Positions 11,038 through 20,207 of a stretch of DNA of 64,000 nt are shown here, one piece after another. The stretch's first letter is position 1, and the number at the start of each line of letters is the position of its first letter. Below the pieces are notes generated by a model that was not told the origin of the DNA, searched no databases, and saw only the letters and a list, made by a program, of their open reading frames with translations. Both the position numbers and the translations under genes were made by a program. The DNA comes from Macrothele yani (Eukaryota > Arthropoda > Arachnida > Araneae > Macrothelidae), in assembly GCA_039090855.1 (NCBI GenBank), contig CM077016.1:52347436-52411435 (forward strand), given 5' to 3'.

Positions 11038-11338
11038 CAGAGTTGGAAACGGGACAAAAATTTCAGACACGGACGCCCCAAAACTGAACCTGACCCGGAC
11101 AAATCTGCTTTGAACTATAAATTCGAAACTCAATTTATATACACTGGCGGAAAGTGAAAAAAAAGAACAGGAAGGAATTGGCGGACGATCATGAAATTTA
11201 CATATGTTAATTGGGTCGAGTTTACGTAGGTGTGATGTTAATTTCGGGACCAACCGGTGAGCGCTTACGCCACAGCACGGCATAATATGAAAATTATCGT
11301 CGGCGGTATGTAAGGAGTACGGCGAAGTGAATGTAATC

Positions 11339-11570
11339 TTTTTTTTTTTTTTTTTTTTTTTTATTGGAGGTTTAACGACCACCGTGAGCAACTCAATGGG
11401 CTATAAGCAGTCGCCCGTCCCTAATTTAGGGGCATTGGTTCCAGGGAAGGGAGAGAGCCAGTGCCGTAAGACAAACACAACATCCATGCCTCACCGGGAT
11501 TCGAACCCGGACCCCTTTCGGACAAATGATCAGAGGCCATTGCTTAGACCACTGCGCCACCGGGGCGGCG
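11339..11570 (-). repeat. SINE-1 inside Tc1-E
   Basis: Well preserved copy. On the minus strand it runs from the tRNA-like head (GGTGGCGCAGTGGTCTAAGC, then GGGTTCGAATCCCGG) to an A-tail, seen here as ~23 T at 11339-11361. The target-site duplication GGCGAAGTGAATGTAATC occurs at 11321-11338 and 11567-11584; its GGCG overlaps the SINE end, so the exact limit is ambiguous by four bases. Confidence 0.93.
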
Positions 11571-11629
11571 AAGTGAATGTAATCAGTCGTCGGCGTACGG
11601 ACACGTGCGAAGACCCTGAAGAAGCTGCA

Positions 11630-12628
11630 ATGCTTGGACATGGAAGAAGCGTACGATTTCAGCAGTGATAAGACTTTGAGCGAGGTCGTCTAGTCGGACT
11701 CCGCGAGGCCGGGTGGTCGTATCGTGGAGCGAATTGGACGGGAAGTATCGGTGGTGGTACGATGGTGGCGTAGATGGTCCGAGGAACATTCCCACACGAG
11801 AAGACGTGGAACCGGGAGTCACAGACGAACTGATGAGCGGACTGATCGACGCATAAGAAGAGTAGCGTTGTCAAGCAGAACATCGACTACGCCACTACTC
11901 CGAGCTTCCGTTGCACCTGAGGTGACTGTGCAAACAATCCGCAACAGTCTACTGGATGCAGGGCTACGTGCACGTGTGCCTCCGACTCCAGCCCACCGTC
12001 AGGAACGGCTGCAGTGATGTCGCCAACGTCTGCACTGGAGAACGCAATGGCGATCTGTCGTGTTCAGCGATGAAAGCAGATTCTGCTTGGGAGCCTCCGA
12101 TGGTCGTATGCGTGTTCACAGATGCACAGGGGAGCGTCTCCACCCTTCTTGCATCCGCCAGCGACACACAGGGCCTACACCTGGTCTCCTGGTGTGGGAA
12201 GCGATCAACTATCGCTCCCGTACACAACTAGTGTATGTACCAGGTACGTTAAACATCACCTCCTACATCAACAACATCATTCAGTCCGTTGTTGTGCCAT
12301 TTGTAAGATCAGTCCATCGTGGTGTTATCCAGCAAAATACCGCACGCCCGCACACGGCACGTGCAACACAATATGCACTTCAGGGTGTGAGACAACTTCC
12401 ATGGCCTGCAGGTTCACTGGATTTGTCCCCCATTGCGCACGTGTGGGATTTTATGAGATAAGACTTATCCGGTCTCCAAGGCCAGCCACGACCATCCCCG
12501 ATTTACGCGTCCAGGTTGAGGATGCTTCGAACTCAATACCCCAAATTTAAATCAAACATTTGTACGACAGACTCCATGCCAGAATTACACAGTGTGACGC
12601 AGTTCATGGCGGTTCAACCTCGTACTAA
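11630..12628 (+). pseudogene. Tc1 transposase pseudogene (Tc1-E)
   Basis: Broken plus-strand transposase. Readable blocks: VVVRWWRRWSEE (HTH region, 11740s), VTVQTIRNSLLDAGLRAR (11920s), WRSVVFSDESRFCLGASDGR (first catalytic D, 12050-12110), VIQQNTARPHTARAT (second D replaced, DNARPH reads NTARPH, near 12330), LPWPAGSLDLSPIAHVWDF (12390-12450; the expected E of IEHVW reads A) and tail LHARITQCDAVHGGSTSY with stop at 12626-12628. Two of the three catalytic positions are substituted and there are several stops and shifts. Confidence 0.88.
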
Positions 12629-12826
12629 CCATGTTACATAGAAATGTTATTTTTCAGTTTACCAGTAAATACAGCTGTATTTTGCCATAATGTTTTGATC
12701 ACGTTATCCTCTGTATTCCGTTATTATGCTGTATAAATTTCGTTGGTATCAGACGTCTCCTTCTTGGTGTTCTTTTTTCACTTTCCGCCAGTGTATATAC
12801 ACATATAAACGTAAAAAATATATATA

Positions 12827-13193
12827 TTCTATTAAGAAGAGACTGAAGCAAAAAAATTTTTTTTTGACTCACACCAAGTACAACATAGAAAAGGTTATAT
12901 ATTGACTGGTGTGAGTAAAAAGAGAAAAAAATAAAAAAAAAATTTGTGGGCTTATTACTTGCATCTATGGCTTTGCAGAAACCCTTTCCAAATAGGTCTT
13001 TGTGGAAGTGAGAAAATGCAGAGTTTTACTGGTCCTTGATAAAGCCAAGGCTCGGTATTCTCGACACTTTCTACATTCTGTTTTTCTATTATTTTTTTCT
13101 TTTTACTCACACCGGTCGATATATAACCTTTTCTATGTTGTACTTGGTGTGAGTCAAAAAATTTTTTTTTGCTTCAGTCTCTTCTTAATAGAA
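12827..13193. repeat. Foldback/MITE with ~110-bp inverted arms
   Basis: The left arm (12827-12938), TTCTATTAAGAAGAGACTGA through a TGTGAGT motif, is repeated inverted at 13084-13193 with very few differences, leaving a ~145-bp loop. Each arm also holds a smaller inverted pair, ACTCACACC and GGTGTGAGT. No coding capacity. The transcript or single strand would form a long hairpin. Confidence 0.85.
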
Positions 13194-14291
13194 TGTAAAT
13201 TCTGAATTTTCATAACTGCTGCGTTGCGCGTTTTGATCTTCGGGATTTTTTTTGCAACTTTCGTCTTAAATTCTAGTGTTTTTCTTATGTTTTCGGCTCT
13301 GCTCTTAAGTCTATATATATATATATATATTCATCCCAATAACTCCTTGATACTTCATAACTGAAACCCGTTTTTAATTATGAAATTTGGTTACTTGCTA
13401 AATTTTAGTGCAATTTTTAGTGCCACTATTTTACGTAATCCAGAAGTAATGGCTGACTATGACCGTAACCATGAAGTATATTACAAATGGGAATCATTAT
13501 TTACGATTAAACAAAGGTATTTTTTTTTTAGATTGTTCACTCTTTCCAGGTTTTGATGGAGGTGCGCATACTTTCATATGGTCAGTTAGATTTTTGGTTC
13601 ATAATCTTTTTTATTACACCGTCGACATCTTTCTTTGTAATTTTCACATTTCACTTTCCATATTTTTAACAACAAGCAAGACCAAACAACACAAAATTAT
13701 TCACCGGTTCCTTAATGAGACGAAACAAATTCCAGCATTCACTCTTCCCCTTGTGGTTTTCAACACACGTATTTGTTGGCCTTGACCCCTTTCTCAACAT
13801 CTTAATATTAAATCCATCGATATTAACAAATAGGGAGTTAATTTCGACATGGCATGTCATGGGAACGGGATGTTAGCACATCATTCAAAAAGCTCTGAAT
13901 TCTCAATGTAAAAGATGCGATGTAAAAAGTAACTCTTAGTCACACAGTGAACTTCGCACGGAGAGAGTGAATCAGCTGAGAAGCAGGCAAACGGCGTTTG
14001 CCTGTACCTTGCCCTGGACAATCGCACTGTAAAAGAACCCAAAGGAAGTATCTTTTTACGATATGGTGTCGGTGTTCTGACGTCGGTCGGTGGAAATCTT
14101 AGTTGCTTTAAGAAAGACAATATATGTTTGCATGGCAAATCATTATTCACTCCGTGGTCACCAGTATCGACTACAGAATTCCACAACGCGCATTTTAATT
14201 TGGAACACATTTTTCTCTTTTCAAAACTAAAACTGAAATAAAACCGGGTCAAAAACGGGTCAGGAGCACCTTGACCGACCCGTTGGATCCG
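13194..14291. other. Anonymous DNA with a TA microsatellite
   Basis: Holds a (TA)9-10 run at about 13311-13330 and a small palindrome AGGCAAAC-GGC-GTTTGCCT near 13985. I see no gene or known repeat. Confidence 0.4.
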
Positions 14292-14513
14292 CAAGAATTT
14301 TGTTGTTGTTGTTGTTGTTTTATTGGAGGTTTAATGACCGCCGTGAACAACTCAATGGGCTATAAGCATTCTCCCGTCCCTAATTTAGGGTCACTGGTTC
14401 CAGGGAAGGGAGAGAGCCAGTGCCGTAAGACAAACACAACATCCATGCCTCACCGGGATTCGAACCCGGACCCCTTTCGGACGAATGATCAAAGGCCAGC
14501 GCCTTAGACCACC
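14292..14513 (-). repeat. SINE-1 with TTG-rich tail
   Basis: Body and B box are intact, but the tRNA-like head is cut after the A-box sequence GGTGGTCTAAGG. The tail is (CAA)n rather than pure A on the sense strand. It lies at the right edge of the 3.5-kb insertion. Confidence 0.9.
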
Positions 14514-14531
14514 GACATCTCTGGATGGGAC

Positions 14532-14945
14532 TCGACCCCTTGGTTATTATTCTACAAACCATGAACTCAAAAGTGTACCTCGACGTTTTGGGTAATTCTG
14601 TCCTCCCAAAAATACTATGGAAATGACCGTTGTCTCATCAACACGATCGACCTTCTTGCCACACTGCACGGCTTGTGCAGCACTGGTTCCTTGAAAATGG
14701 GGTGGAATTGTTAAAACTGGTCTGCTCAGAGTCCTGATCTTAATCCCATAGAACACCTCTGGGATGAACTGGAGCGTCAGTTACGAAATCGACCACAACG
14801 ATCGTTTCGCTTCTCCACTCTGGCAGAAGCTCTGCAGAATGAATGGAGAGTCATTCCTGTCGAGACCTACCGGAAAGCAGGTCATAGTGTGCCTCGACGT
14901 GTTACCGCTGTCAAACAAGCAAAAGGTGAAGCGACTAGCTACTAA
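14532..14945 (+). pseudogene. Tc1-D transposase, C-terminal half
   Basis: Resumes the reading frame interrupted at 11037: MNSKVYLDVLGNSVLPKI at 14562-14615, a degraded second-D region, then IPIEHLWDELERQLRNRPQ (catalytic E, 14740s) and tail PRRVTAVKQAKGEATSY with stop at 14943-14945. Several stops and shifts are present. Confidence 0.85.
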
Positions 14946-15069
14946 TTGCGATTATAAAACCATTTGCCTCCAAACGCTGTGGTGGTGTAACACTTTTCAT
15001 AATATACACTGCAAAAAAAAAAATACCGAAATTCACGAACCGCTTTCCGTGATTCCTTTCGTGAATTAA

Positions 15070-15819
15070 CGAAGCATATGACGTAGTCATTTTTGCAACT
15101 ACCCCATCCGAGCTGCAGAGTATGATCCAGGAACTTGCTGACAAGAGTAAAGAAGTGGGATTAAAACTGAACTTTCCGAAGACAAAAGTGATGTTCAATG
15201 CTTTTACAAGAAATGAAGATTTATCGATTGATGGAGAAAAGCTGGAGATAACAGACACGTACGTTTATCTTGGACAGCAGATATCAAGTGAGGGCCACAT
15301 TGATGAAGAAATTAATCGGCGTACAAAACTTGCCTGGAGAGCTTTTGGAAGAAACAGCATAATTTTCAAGAGCAATATGCCATTATGTCTTAAAAGAAAA
15401 CCCTTCCAGTGCTTACGTATGGTGCAGAGACGTGGACCTTAACTAAAAGAGACATACAAAGGCTGCAGACAACTCAAAGTAGCATGGAGAGGTGCATGCT
15501 TGGTGTAACCAGGAGATATAAGAAGAGGAACTCGTGGATCCGAAAAATGACAAGAGTGGAAGACATCGTGATCAGAGTAAAATCCCTGAAATGGCAATGG
15601 GCTGGACATACTGCCAGAAGGACAGACCATCGATGGACAGCCGAAATTTTAGATTGGATTCCAAGGAACAGGAAAAGACCCAGAAGAAGACCACATGGGA
15701 GATGGGTGGATGAAATTCGAAAGTATGCGGGAGTGACATGGAGGAGACTGGAACAAGACAGACCGTTGTGGAGGAAACTTGGGGAGACCTTTGTCCAGCA
15801 GTGGATTGATAATGGTTGA
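15070..15819 (+). pseudogene. RTE-like LINE, 3' part of reverse transcriptase ORF
   Basis: 5'-truncated non-LTR retrotransposon. It begins inside the RT active-site region with DVVIFATTPSELQSM (the YADD box has lost a codon). It then reads KSKEVGLKLNFPKTKVMF and DTYVYLGQQISSEGHIDEEI from 15122; a shift near 15400 leads to LTYGAETWTLTKRDIQRLQ and a C-terminal region WAGHTARRTDHRW ending at a stop in 15817-15819. The order and motifs match endonuclease-reverse transcriptases of the RTE group; exact clade assignment is tentative. TGATGATTT after the stop resembles the short repeat tail of such elements. Confidence 0.85.
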
Positions 15820-16182
15820 CAATGATGATTTCTGATATAACCTTTTCCGTGAAACGACGGAAAGATACCAAAATTTCACTGATTTTTCGTACTGGAGAAA
15901 AATTCTTAATTTTCAGAAACCTTTGCACAATTCCTTTCGTATATTGACGGAAAAACTCCGTTCTCACTTTTTCCATATTTATGTGACGAAACCGTTCGTG
16001 TAATAGAGAATCGCGGGAATACTCGAGATTTGATTAACTTAAATTTAAAGAGCCTGCCGAAGGAAATGATCTTGAAGTTCTGTAGCGAAATCGCATTCTG
16101 TGGGTAGCATACCGCATGGATTTTAGTTACTCTAGCAGAGGATACCTTCCGCTCTTCTCCCCATTTTGTGCACCAGCTATTA
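15820..16182. other. AT-rich spacer
   Basis: Contains CTTTTCCGTGAAACGACGG near 15841 and TTCCTTTCGTATATTGACGG near 15930, echoing CTTTCCGTGATTCCTTTCGT near 15040 before the LINE fragment, so the LINE may have inserted in an older short repeat. No gene is visible. Confidence 0.35.
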
Positions 16183-16317
16183 TACACTATACAGACACCA
16201 CTTCAACAGCAGATGAACGGATTCGCTGCGTTGTTAAGATGCGCGGTACAGCAGCAAACGGTATAAGAACAAGCCTGCAGCTGACCGCGATCATGTCGCA
16301 CTGTGAGGTTGAGTGAA

Positions 16318-17313
16318 AATGTCGCTGAACTGACTTTGAGAAAGGAAAGATTGTTGGGTGTTATATTAGTGGGTTGTCCATAAGAGAAACCGAGAGGCGT
16401 TTAAACATACCCAAGTCAACTGTTTTGGATGTACTGAATACGTGGAAAACACATGGCGTGCCTGAAGCAGCAAAACGTACCCGCAGACCAAAGAAAATCA
16501 GTGTTAGAAGACGTCGAAGCCTCAGTAGAGTCGTTACAGCTAATCGACGAAGCACTGTACAAAACTTCAGTGTACAGGTGAGTAAAAATGCTGGAACCTC
16601 GGTATATACACGTACCATTCGCAGAGAACTTCATTCCATGGGTTACCGTGGTCGTGCGGCTGCTCATAGGCCTTTCATCTCCACTCTTAATGCTACTCGT
16701 CGTCTAGCATGGTGTAAAAAATATTTATCGTGGACCGTAGCTCAATGGAAACTGATCTTATGGACTGATGAATCCAGATACATGATCCAGCAATCTGATG
16801 GCCGTGTGTGGGTATAGCGGCATCCAGGGAAACTCTATTGAACACAGTGCACTGTTCCTACGGTCCAGTTTGGAGCTGGCAGTGTAGTCGTGTGGGGGTG
16901 TTTTTCGTGTCGTGGTCCACGGCCCATTGGTTATCGTGGACAAACTGTTAACCAGCAAGTCTACCTCGATATTCTGGACAATTATGCTCTATCAACTGTG
17001 TGGCAATACTATGGAACCGAGCCTTGTTGCTACCAACAGGATAATGCACCTCTATGGGATTAAGACCAGGGCTCTGTGTGGACTGGCCAGCACAGAGCCC
17101 TGGTCTTAATCCCATAGAGCACCTATGCGATGAATTAGAGAGCCGCCATAAGAAGTTTGCAACCAAGGCCTACTACTAAGCGAGAGTTAGCGGCAGCATT
17201 ATGTACTGAATGGAAGCGCATACCTATAAGCTGTGTTCCTAAACCTTGTCGAATGCATGTCTCGAAGGGTCAGTGCATGCATTGAGGCCAAAGGTGGACC
17301 GACACCGTACTAA
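16318..17313 (+). pseudogene. Tc1 transposase pseudogene (Tc1-F)
   Basis: Plus-strand transposase. ETERRLNIPKSTVLDVLNTW is the helix-turn-helix, then RTIRRELHSMGYRGRAAAH and ILWTDESRYMIQQSDGRVWV (first D), a stop, FGAGSVVVWGCFS, YYGTEPCCYQQDNAPL (second D) and IEHLCDELESR (E). Between second D and E the normal spacer is replaced by the perfect palindrome at 17050-17119. Tail RVSACIEAKGGPTPY with stop at 17311-17313. Confidence 0.88.
17050..17119. repeat. Perfect 29-bp inverted repeat in Tc1-F
   Basis: The arms at 17050-17078 and 17091-17119 are exact complements, separated by the 12 bases TGGACTGGCCAG. The right arm matches the sequence expected at this place in the transposase gene (compare the related copy at 36280-36312). 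The left arm is an inverted copy that replaced the normal sequence. Confidence 0.95.
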
Positions 17314-17380
17314 TGTATGTCAATAAATGCTATGTTGCGTTTCTCTTCTAGGTGTCCCGTGACTTGTCAATATAGTGTAT

Positions 17381-18030
17381 ATTGTGTTACCAATATATAA
17401 TAGCAACAATTATATATTGTGTTACCAATATTTTTTTTTTTGATTGGTTAGTTAGTTAGTTAGTTAGTTAATTGATTTTAGTGGCGCAAGGGCCAGGTTT
17501 GGCCAAAGAGCGCCAGACACAGAACAATCAGTTAAAGATATTTTTTTTTTTTTTTTGATTGGAGGTTTAACGACCACCGTGAGCAACTCAATGGGCTATA
17601 AGCAGTCGCCCGTCCCTAATTTTGGGTCACTGGTTCCAGGGAAGGGAGAGAGCCAGTGCCGTAAGACAAACACAACATCCATGCCTGACGGGATTCGAAC
17701 CCGGACCCCTTACGGACGAATGATCAGAGGCCAACGCCTTAGACCACTGCGCCACCGGGGCGGCGTGTTACCAATATATAATAGCAACAATTATGTATTG
17801 TGTTACCAATATATAATAGCAACAATTATATATTGTGTTACCAATATATAATAGCAACAATTATATATTGTGTTACCAATATATAATAGCAACAATTATG
17901 TATTGTGTTACCAATATATAATAGCAACAATTATGTATTGTGTTACCAATATATAATAGCAACAATTATGTATTGTGTTACCAATATATAATAGCAACAA
18001 TTATATATTGTGTTACCAATATAAAATACA
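17381..18030. repeat. 35-bp minisatellite interrupted by SINE-1
   Basis: The unit begins ATTGTGTTACCAATATATAA and includes TAGCAACAATTAT. Full or partial units start at 17381 and 17416, then after the SINE at 17762, 17797, 17832, 17867, 17902, 17937, 17972 and 18007, at an exact 35-base step. Units differ only at one position near the end (TATAT or TATGT). Confidence 0.93.
17432..17764 (-). repeat. SINE-1 with an extra 3' segment and second A-tail
   Basis: On the minus strand: SINE-1 head at 17764, body, A-tail (17541-17554), then a ~95-base non-SINE segment containing GTCTGGCGCTCTTTGGCC and a (TAAC)n-type run, then a second A-tail (17432-17442). A single 13-base target duplication GTGTTACCAATAT (17419-17431, 17765-17777) encloses both parts, so they inserted together. 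Confidence 0.85.
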
Positions 18031-18820
18031 AACCGGGTACTTAGCGTTTTGTACAGGTGACTGTACAATGTCTATCAGGCTGTGAAATCTTTAGAACAAG
18101 TTATTGTAGCTATCAAGAGTAAATTTTTTATTTAGGAGTTTTGTGAATTAATACTACAAAACTGTACATTTCACCCTTTCTTGAAGATAATTGAAAGTTG
18201 CCAGTTAAAAAAAATTTCCACAGCATTGTTGCTTCGAAATATCACGCTGAAAAGAAATACTTATATGTGATAAGTCCTCCTACATAAAAAAATAAAATTA
18301 CGAACGTATTAAAAAAAAAAATAAGCTCGAACAGAAAATAGAATATCTAAATCACTCGTATTAATGAAGGAAAAAAAGCCATCGTCGCTCAGTGTGTTTT
18401 ACCTTGAATGTGAGTGCGATTCCGAAGACATTCTGGCTCAGTGGTTAATGCGCGCGTCTAGTGCAGACCTTATCGACCTCGGGTAGATCCCACTACCCGG
18501 CGCAAAAGAATTATGAGGTGTAAGGGTTAAAAATTCAGTATTTTCGATTTTGCGAAATTTCTGTGTACATACGGAGTTTTCGGAAATAAACTGAATTACT
18601 GACTGCAGAAAATCTGAAAATACGGAAATAAAAAAAAAGGGGCACTTTAAAAACAGAAATTTCGTTGAAAGGCTGACATTTAACGGTAACTTTGCTGCAA
18701 GTTAATTTCAGAAATTCTCCGTGAGTTCACATCACTTATATTACAGTGTACGTGCATAAGTTAGCGCTTCAAAGAAAATTCGCCAGATAAATGTATAACT
18801 GAATGAGCTAGAATTTATTC
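18031..18820. other. AT-rich spacer with one tRNA-like fragment
   Basis: Mostly A/T-rich and unassigned; the only structured piece is the tRNA-like fragment at 18426-18505. Confidence 0.4.
18426..18505 (+). repeat. tRNA-derived SINE fragment
   Basis: TGGCTCAGTGGTTAATGCGC (A box) followed about 40 bases on by GGGTAGATCCCAC (degenerate B box). The spacing fits a pol III internal promoter but the acceptor stem does not pair, so this is a SINE head rather than a functional tRNA gene. Confidence 0.5.
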
Positions 18821-18997
18821 ACTGTTGCCATATCAAACGCCACCATTTACAGCGATTTCGGCACACAGCACGAGCTTCACTGACTTCCATTCCATGACAC
18901 ACACACGAGACCTTTTGAAGTTCATACTCAATCTTTCTCTCTGCAGACATTTCTGAATCTGGTCTTCCCACGATTTCCTTAGCCATCCTCTACTTTT

Positions 18998-19225
18998 TTT
19001 TTTTTTTTTTTTTTTTTTGGTTGGAGGTTTAACGACCACCGTGAGCAACTCAATGGGCTATAAGCAGTCGCCCGTCCCTAATTTAGGGTCACTGGTTCCA
19101 GGGAAGGGAGAGAGCCAGTGCCGTAAGACAAACACAACATCCATGCCTCACCGGGATTCGAACCCGGGCCCCTTTCGGACGAATGATCAGGGGCCATCGC
19201 TTAGACCACTGCGCCACCGGGGCGG
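18998..19225 (-). repeat. SINE-1 in LINE-2
   Basis: Near-consensus copy with a long T run at 18998-19018 (A-tail). The target duplication CCTCTACTTTT is seen at 18987-18997 and 19226-19236. Confidence 0.93.
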
Positions 19226-19269
19226 CCTCTACTTTTCTTTTTCTGCCTCTTTGGCTTTATTTATTTATT

Positions 19270-19476
19270 TTTAAATTGGAGGTTTAACGATCACCGTGAG
19301 CAACTCAATGGGCTATAAGCAGTCGCCCGTCCCTAATTTAGGGCCACCGGTTCCAGGTAACGGAGACAGCCAACGCCGTAACACAACATACATGCCTCAC
19401 CGGAATTCGAACCCGCACCCATCTCGGGCGAATGATCAGAAGCCATCGCTTAGACTACTGCGCCACCGTGGCGGCC
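19270..19476 (-). repeat. SINE-1 in LINE-2
   Basis: Diverged copy, GGAGGTTTAACGATCACCGT to CGCCACCGTGGCGGCC, same orientation as the neighbouring copy 45 bp away. Confidence 0.9.
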
Positions 19477-19727
19477 CATTTTGGCTGAAAAAATTATCTT
19501 AGTAATCATCTCAGCACTCACTCTTTCAGCATAGCCAAGCCATTTAAAAATATTAATATTAATCTCCACCTTACTAAAAACATTTTGCCTCACATTACAC
19601 AACTGCAGCAAATCTTCATTCTTCACACGATCAGAGCGTGTCTTGCCACAAACCCCAGGTAAGTAACTGATTTCTCCAGCACACAAACGACTGGTATGTT
19701 TCTACTGCAGTACCCAGGTCTCTTCTT

Positions 19728-19946
19728 TATTTTTTTTTATTGTGATTTGGGGTTTAACGACGACCCTGAGCAACTCAGTGGGCTATAAAGCAGTCGACCG
19801 TCCCTAATTTAGGGCCACTGGTTCCAGGGAAGGGAGAGAGCCAGTGCCGTAAGACAAACACAACATCCAGGACTCACCGGGATTCGAACCCGGACCCTTT
19901 CGGACGAATGATCAGAGGCCATTGCTTAGACCATTGCACCACCGGG
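19728..19946 (-). repeat. SINE-1 in LINE-2
   Basis: Copy with TTTTTTTTATTG tail remnant. CCAGGTCTC before and CCAGGTTTC after may be the target duplication. Confidence 0.9.
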
Positions 19947-19989
19947 CTATCCAGGTTTCGCTGTCGTACATTTGTTTCCTTGTTTGTTT

Positions 19990-20160
19990 CTGGATTTAAC
20001 CACCGTGAGCAACTCAGTGTACTAGAAGCTGTCGCCGTCCCTAATTTATAGCAATTCGTTCCAGGGAAATAACATCCATGCCTCACCGGGATTCGGACTC
20101 TGACCCATATGGGAAGAATGGTTATTAGCCAGCGCTTAGAGTACTGCACCACCTGGGCGA
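19990..20160 (-). repeat. SINE-1 in LINE-2, diverged
   Basis: Old copy missing about 40 internal bases but keeping ACCGTGAGCAACTCAGTG and CATCCATGCCTCACCGGGA. GTCGTACAT before and GCCGTACAT after fit a target duplication. Confidence 0.85.
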
Positions 20161-20207
20161 ACGGCCGTACATCCGAGTAGGAACAATTACACTTTCATGT
20201 GCAGACA

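Larger units (their letters stand above)
11142..12793 (+). mobile_element. Tc1-E, Tc1 element holding a SINE-1
   Basis: Inverted ends CACTGGCGGAAAGTGAAAAA (left) and its complement ending at 12793, with TA at 11140-11141 and 12794-12795. Without the SINE-1 and its target duplication (about 246 bp) the element is about 1.4 kb. Confidence 0.93.
11038..14521. other. 3484-bp composite insertion in Tc1-D
   Basis: Bounded by the 10-base direct repeat TGGATGGGAC (11028-11037, 14522-14531). Across it the transposase reads SWMG then LDPLV without loss. It carries Tc1-E, a foldback element, ~1 kb of anonymous DNA and a SINE-1 at its right edge. I cannot name the vehicle that delivered the whole block: no long terminal repeats are visible and the termini do not match each other. 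Confidence 0.65.
8605..15011 (+). mobile_element. Tc1-D, Tc1 element split by two large insertions
   Basis: The left end (8605, ATATTATAAAAAGTATTG) is matched by the inverted right end at 14977-15011, although the two ends lie 6.4 kb apart. The left flank is TA; the right flank is CA, probably a mutated TA. Removing a SINE-2 array (8736-10392) and a 3484-bp block (11038-14521), each with its own target duplication, restores a Tc1 element of ordinary length. The element is therefore the oldest layer of this cluster. Confidence 0.82.
16185..17377 (+). mobile_element. Tc1-F, Tc1 element
   Basis: A 1193-bp element flanked by TA (16183-16184, 17378-17379). The right end is the complement of CACTATATTGACAAGTCACG; the left end keeps CACTATA and ACACC but has lost the middle of the repeat. 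Same family as the copy at 35338-36572. Confidence 0.9.
18822..19690 (-). pseudogene. LINE-2 C-terminal region, SINE-interrupted
   Basis: Minus-strand reading gives GVCGKTRSDRVKNEDLLQL and IFKWLGYAERVSAEMITK (19490-19680). After two SINE-1 insertions it gives KSWEDQIQKCLQRERLSMNF (18900-18985) and NRCKWWRLIWQ-like sequence at its end. This is the conserved post-RT tail of RTE-like elements. Confidence 0.8.

Noticed and set aside
17381..18030. Evenly spaced repeats resembling a CRISPR array
   Set aside because: Units are contiguous 35-bp repeats with no unique spacers, no cas genes and a eukaryotic context; it is a minisatellite.
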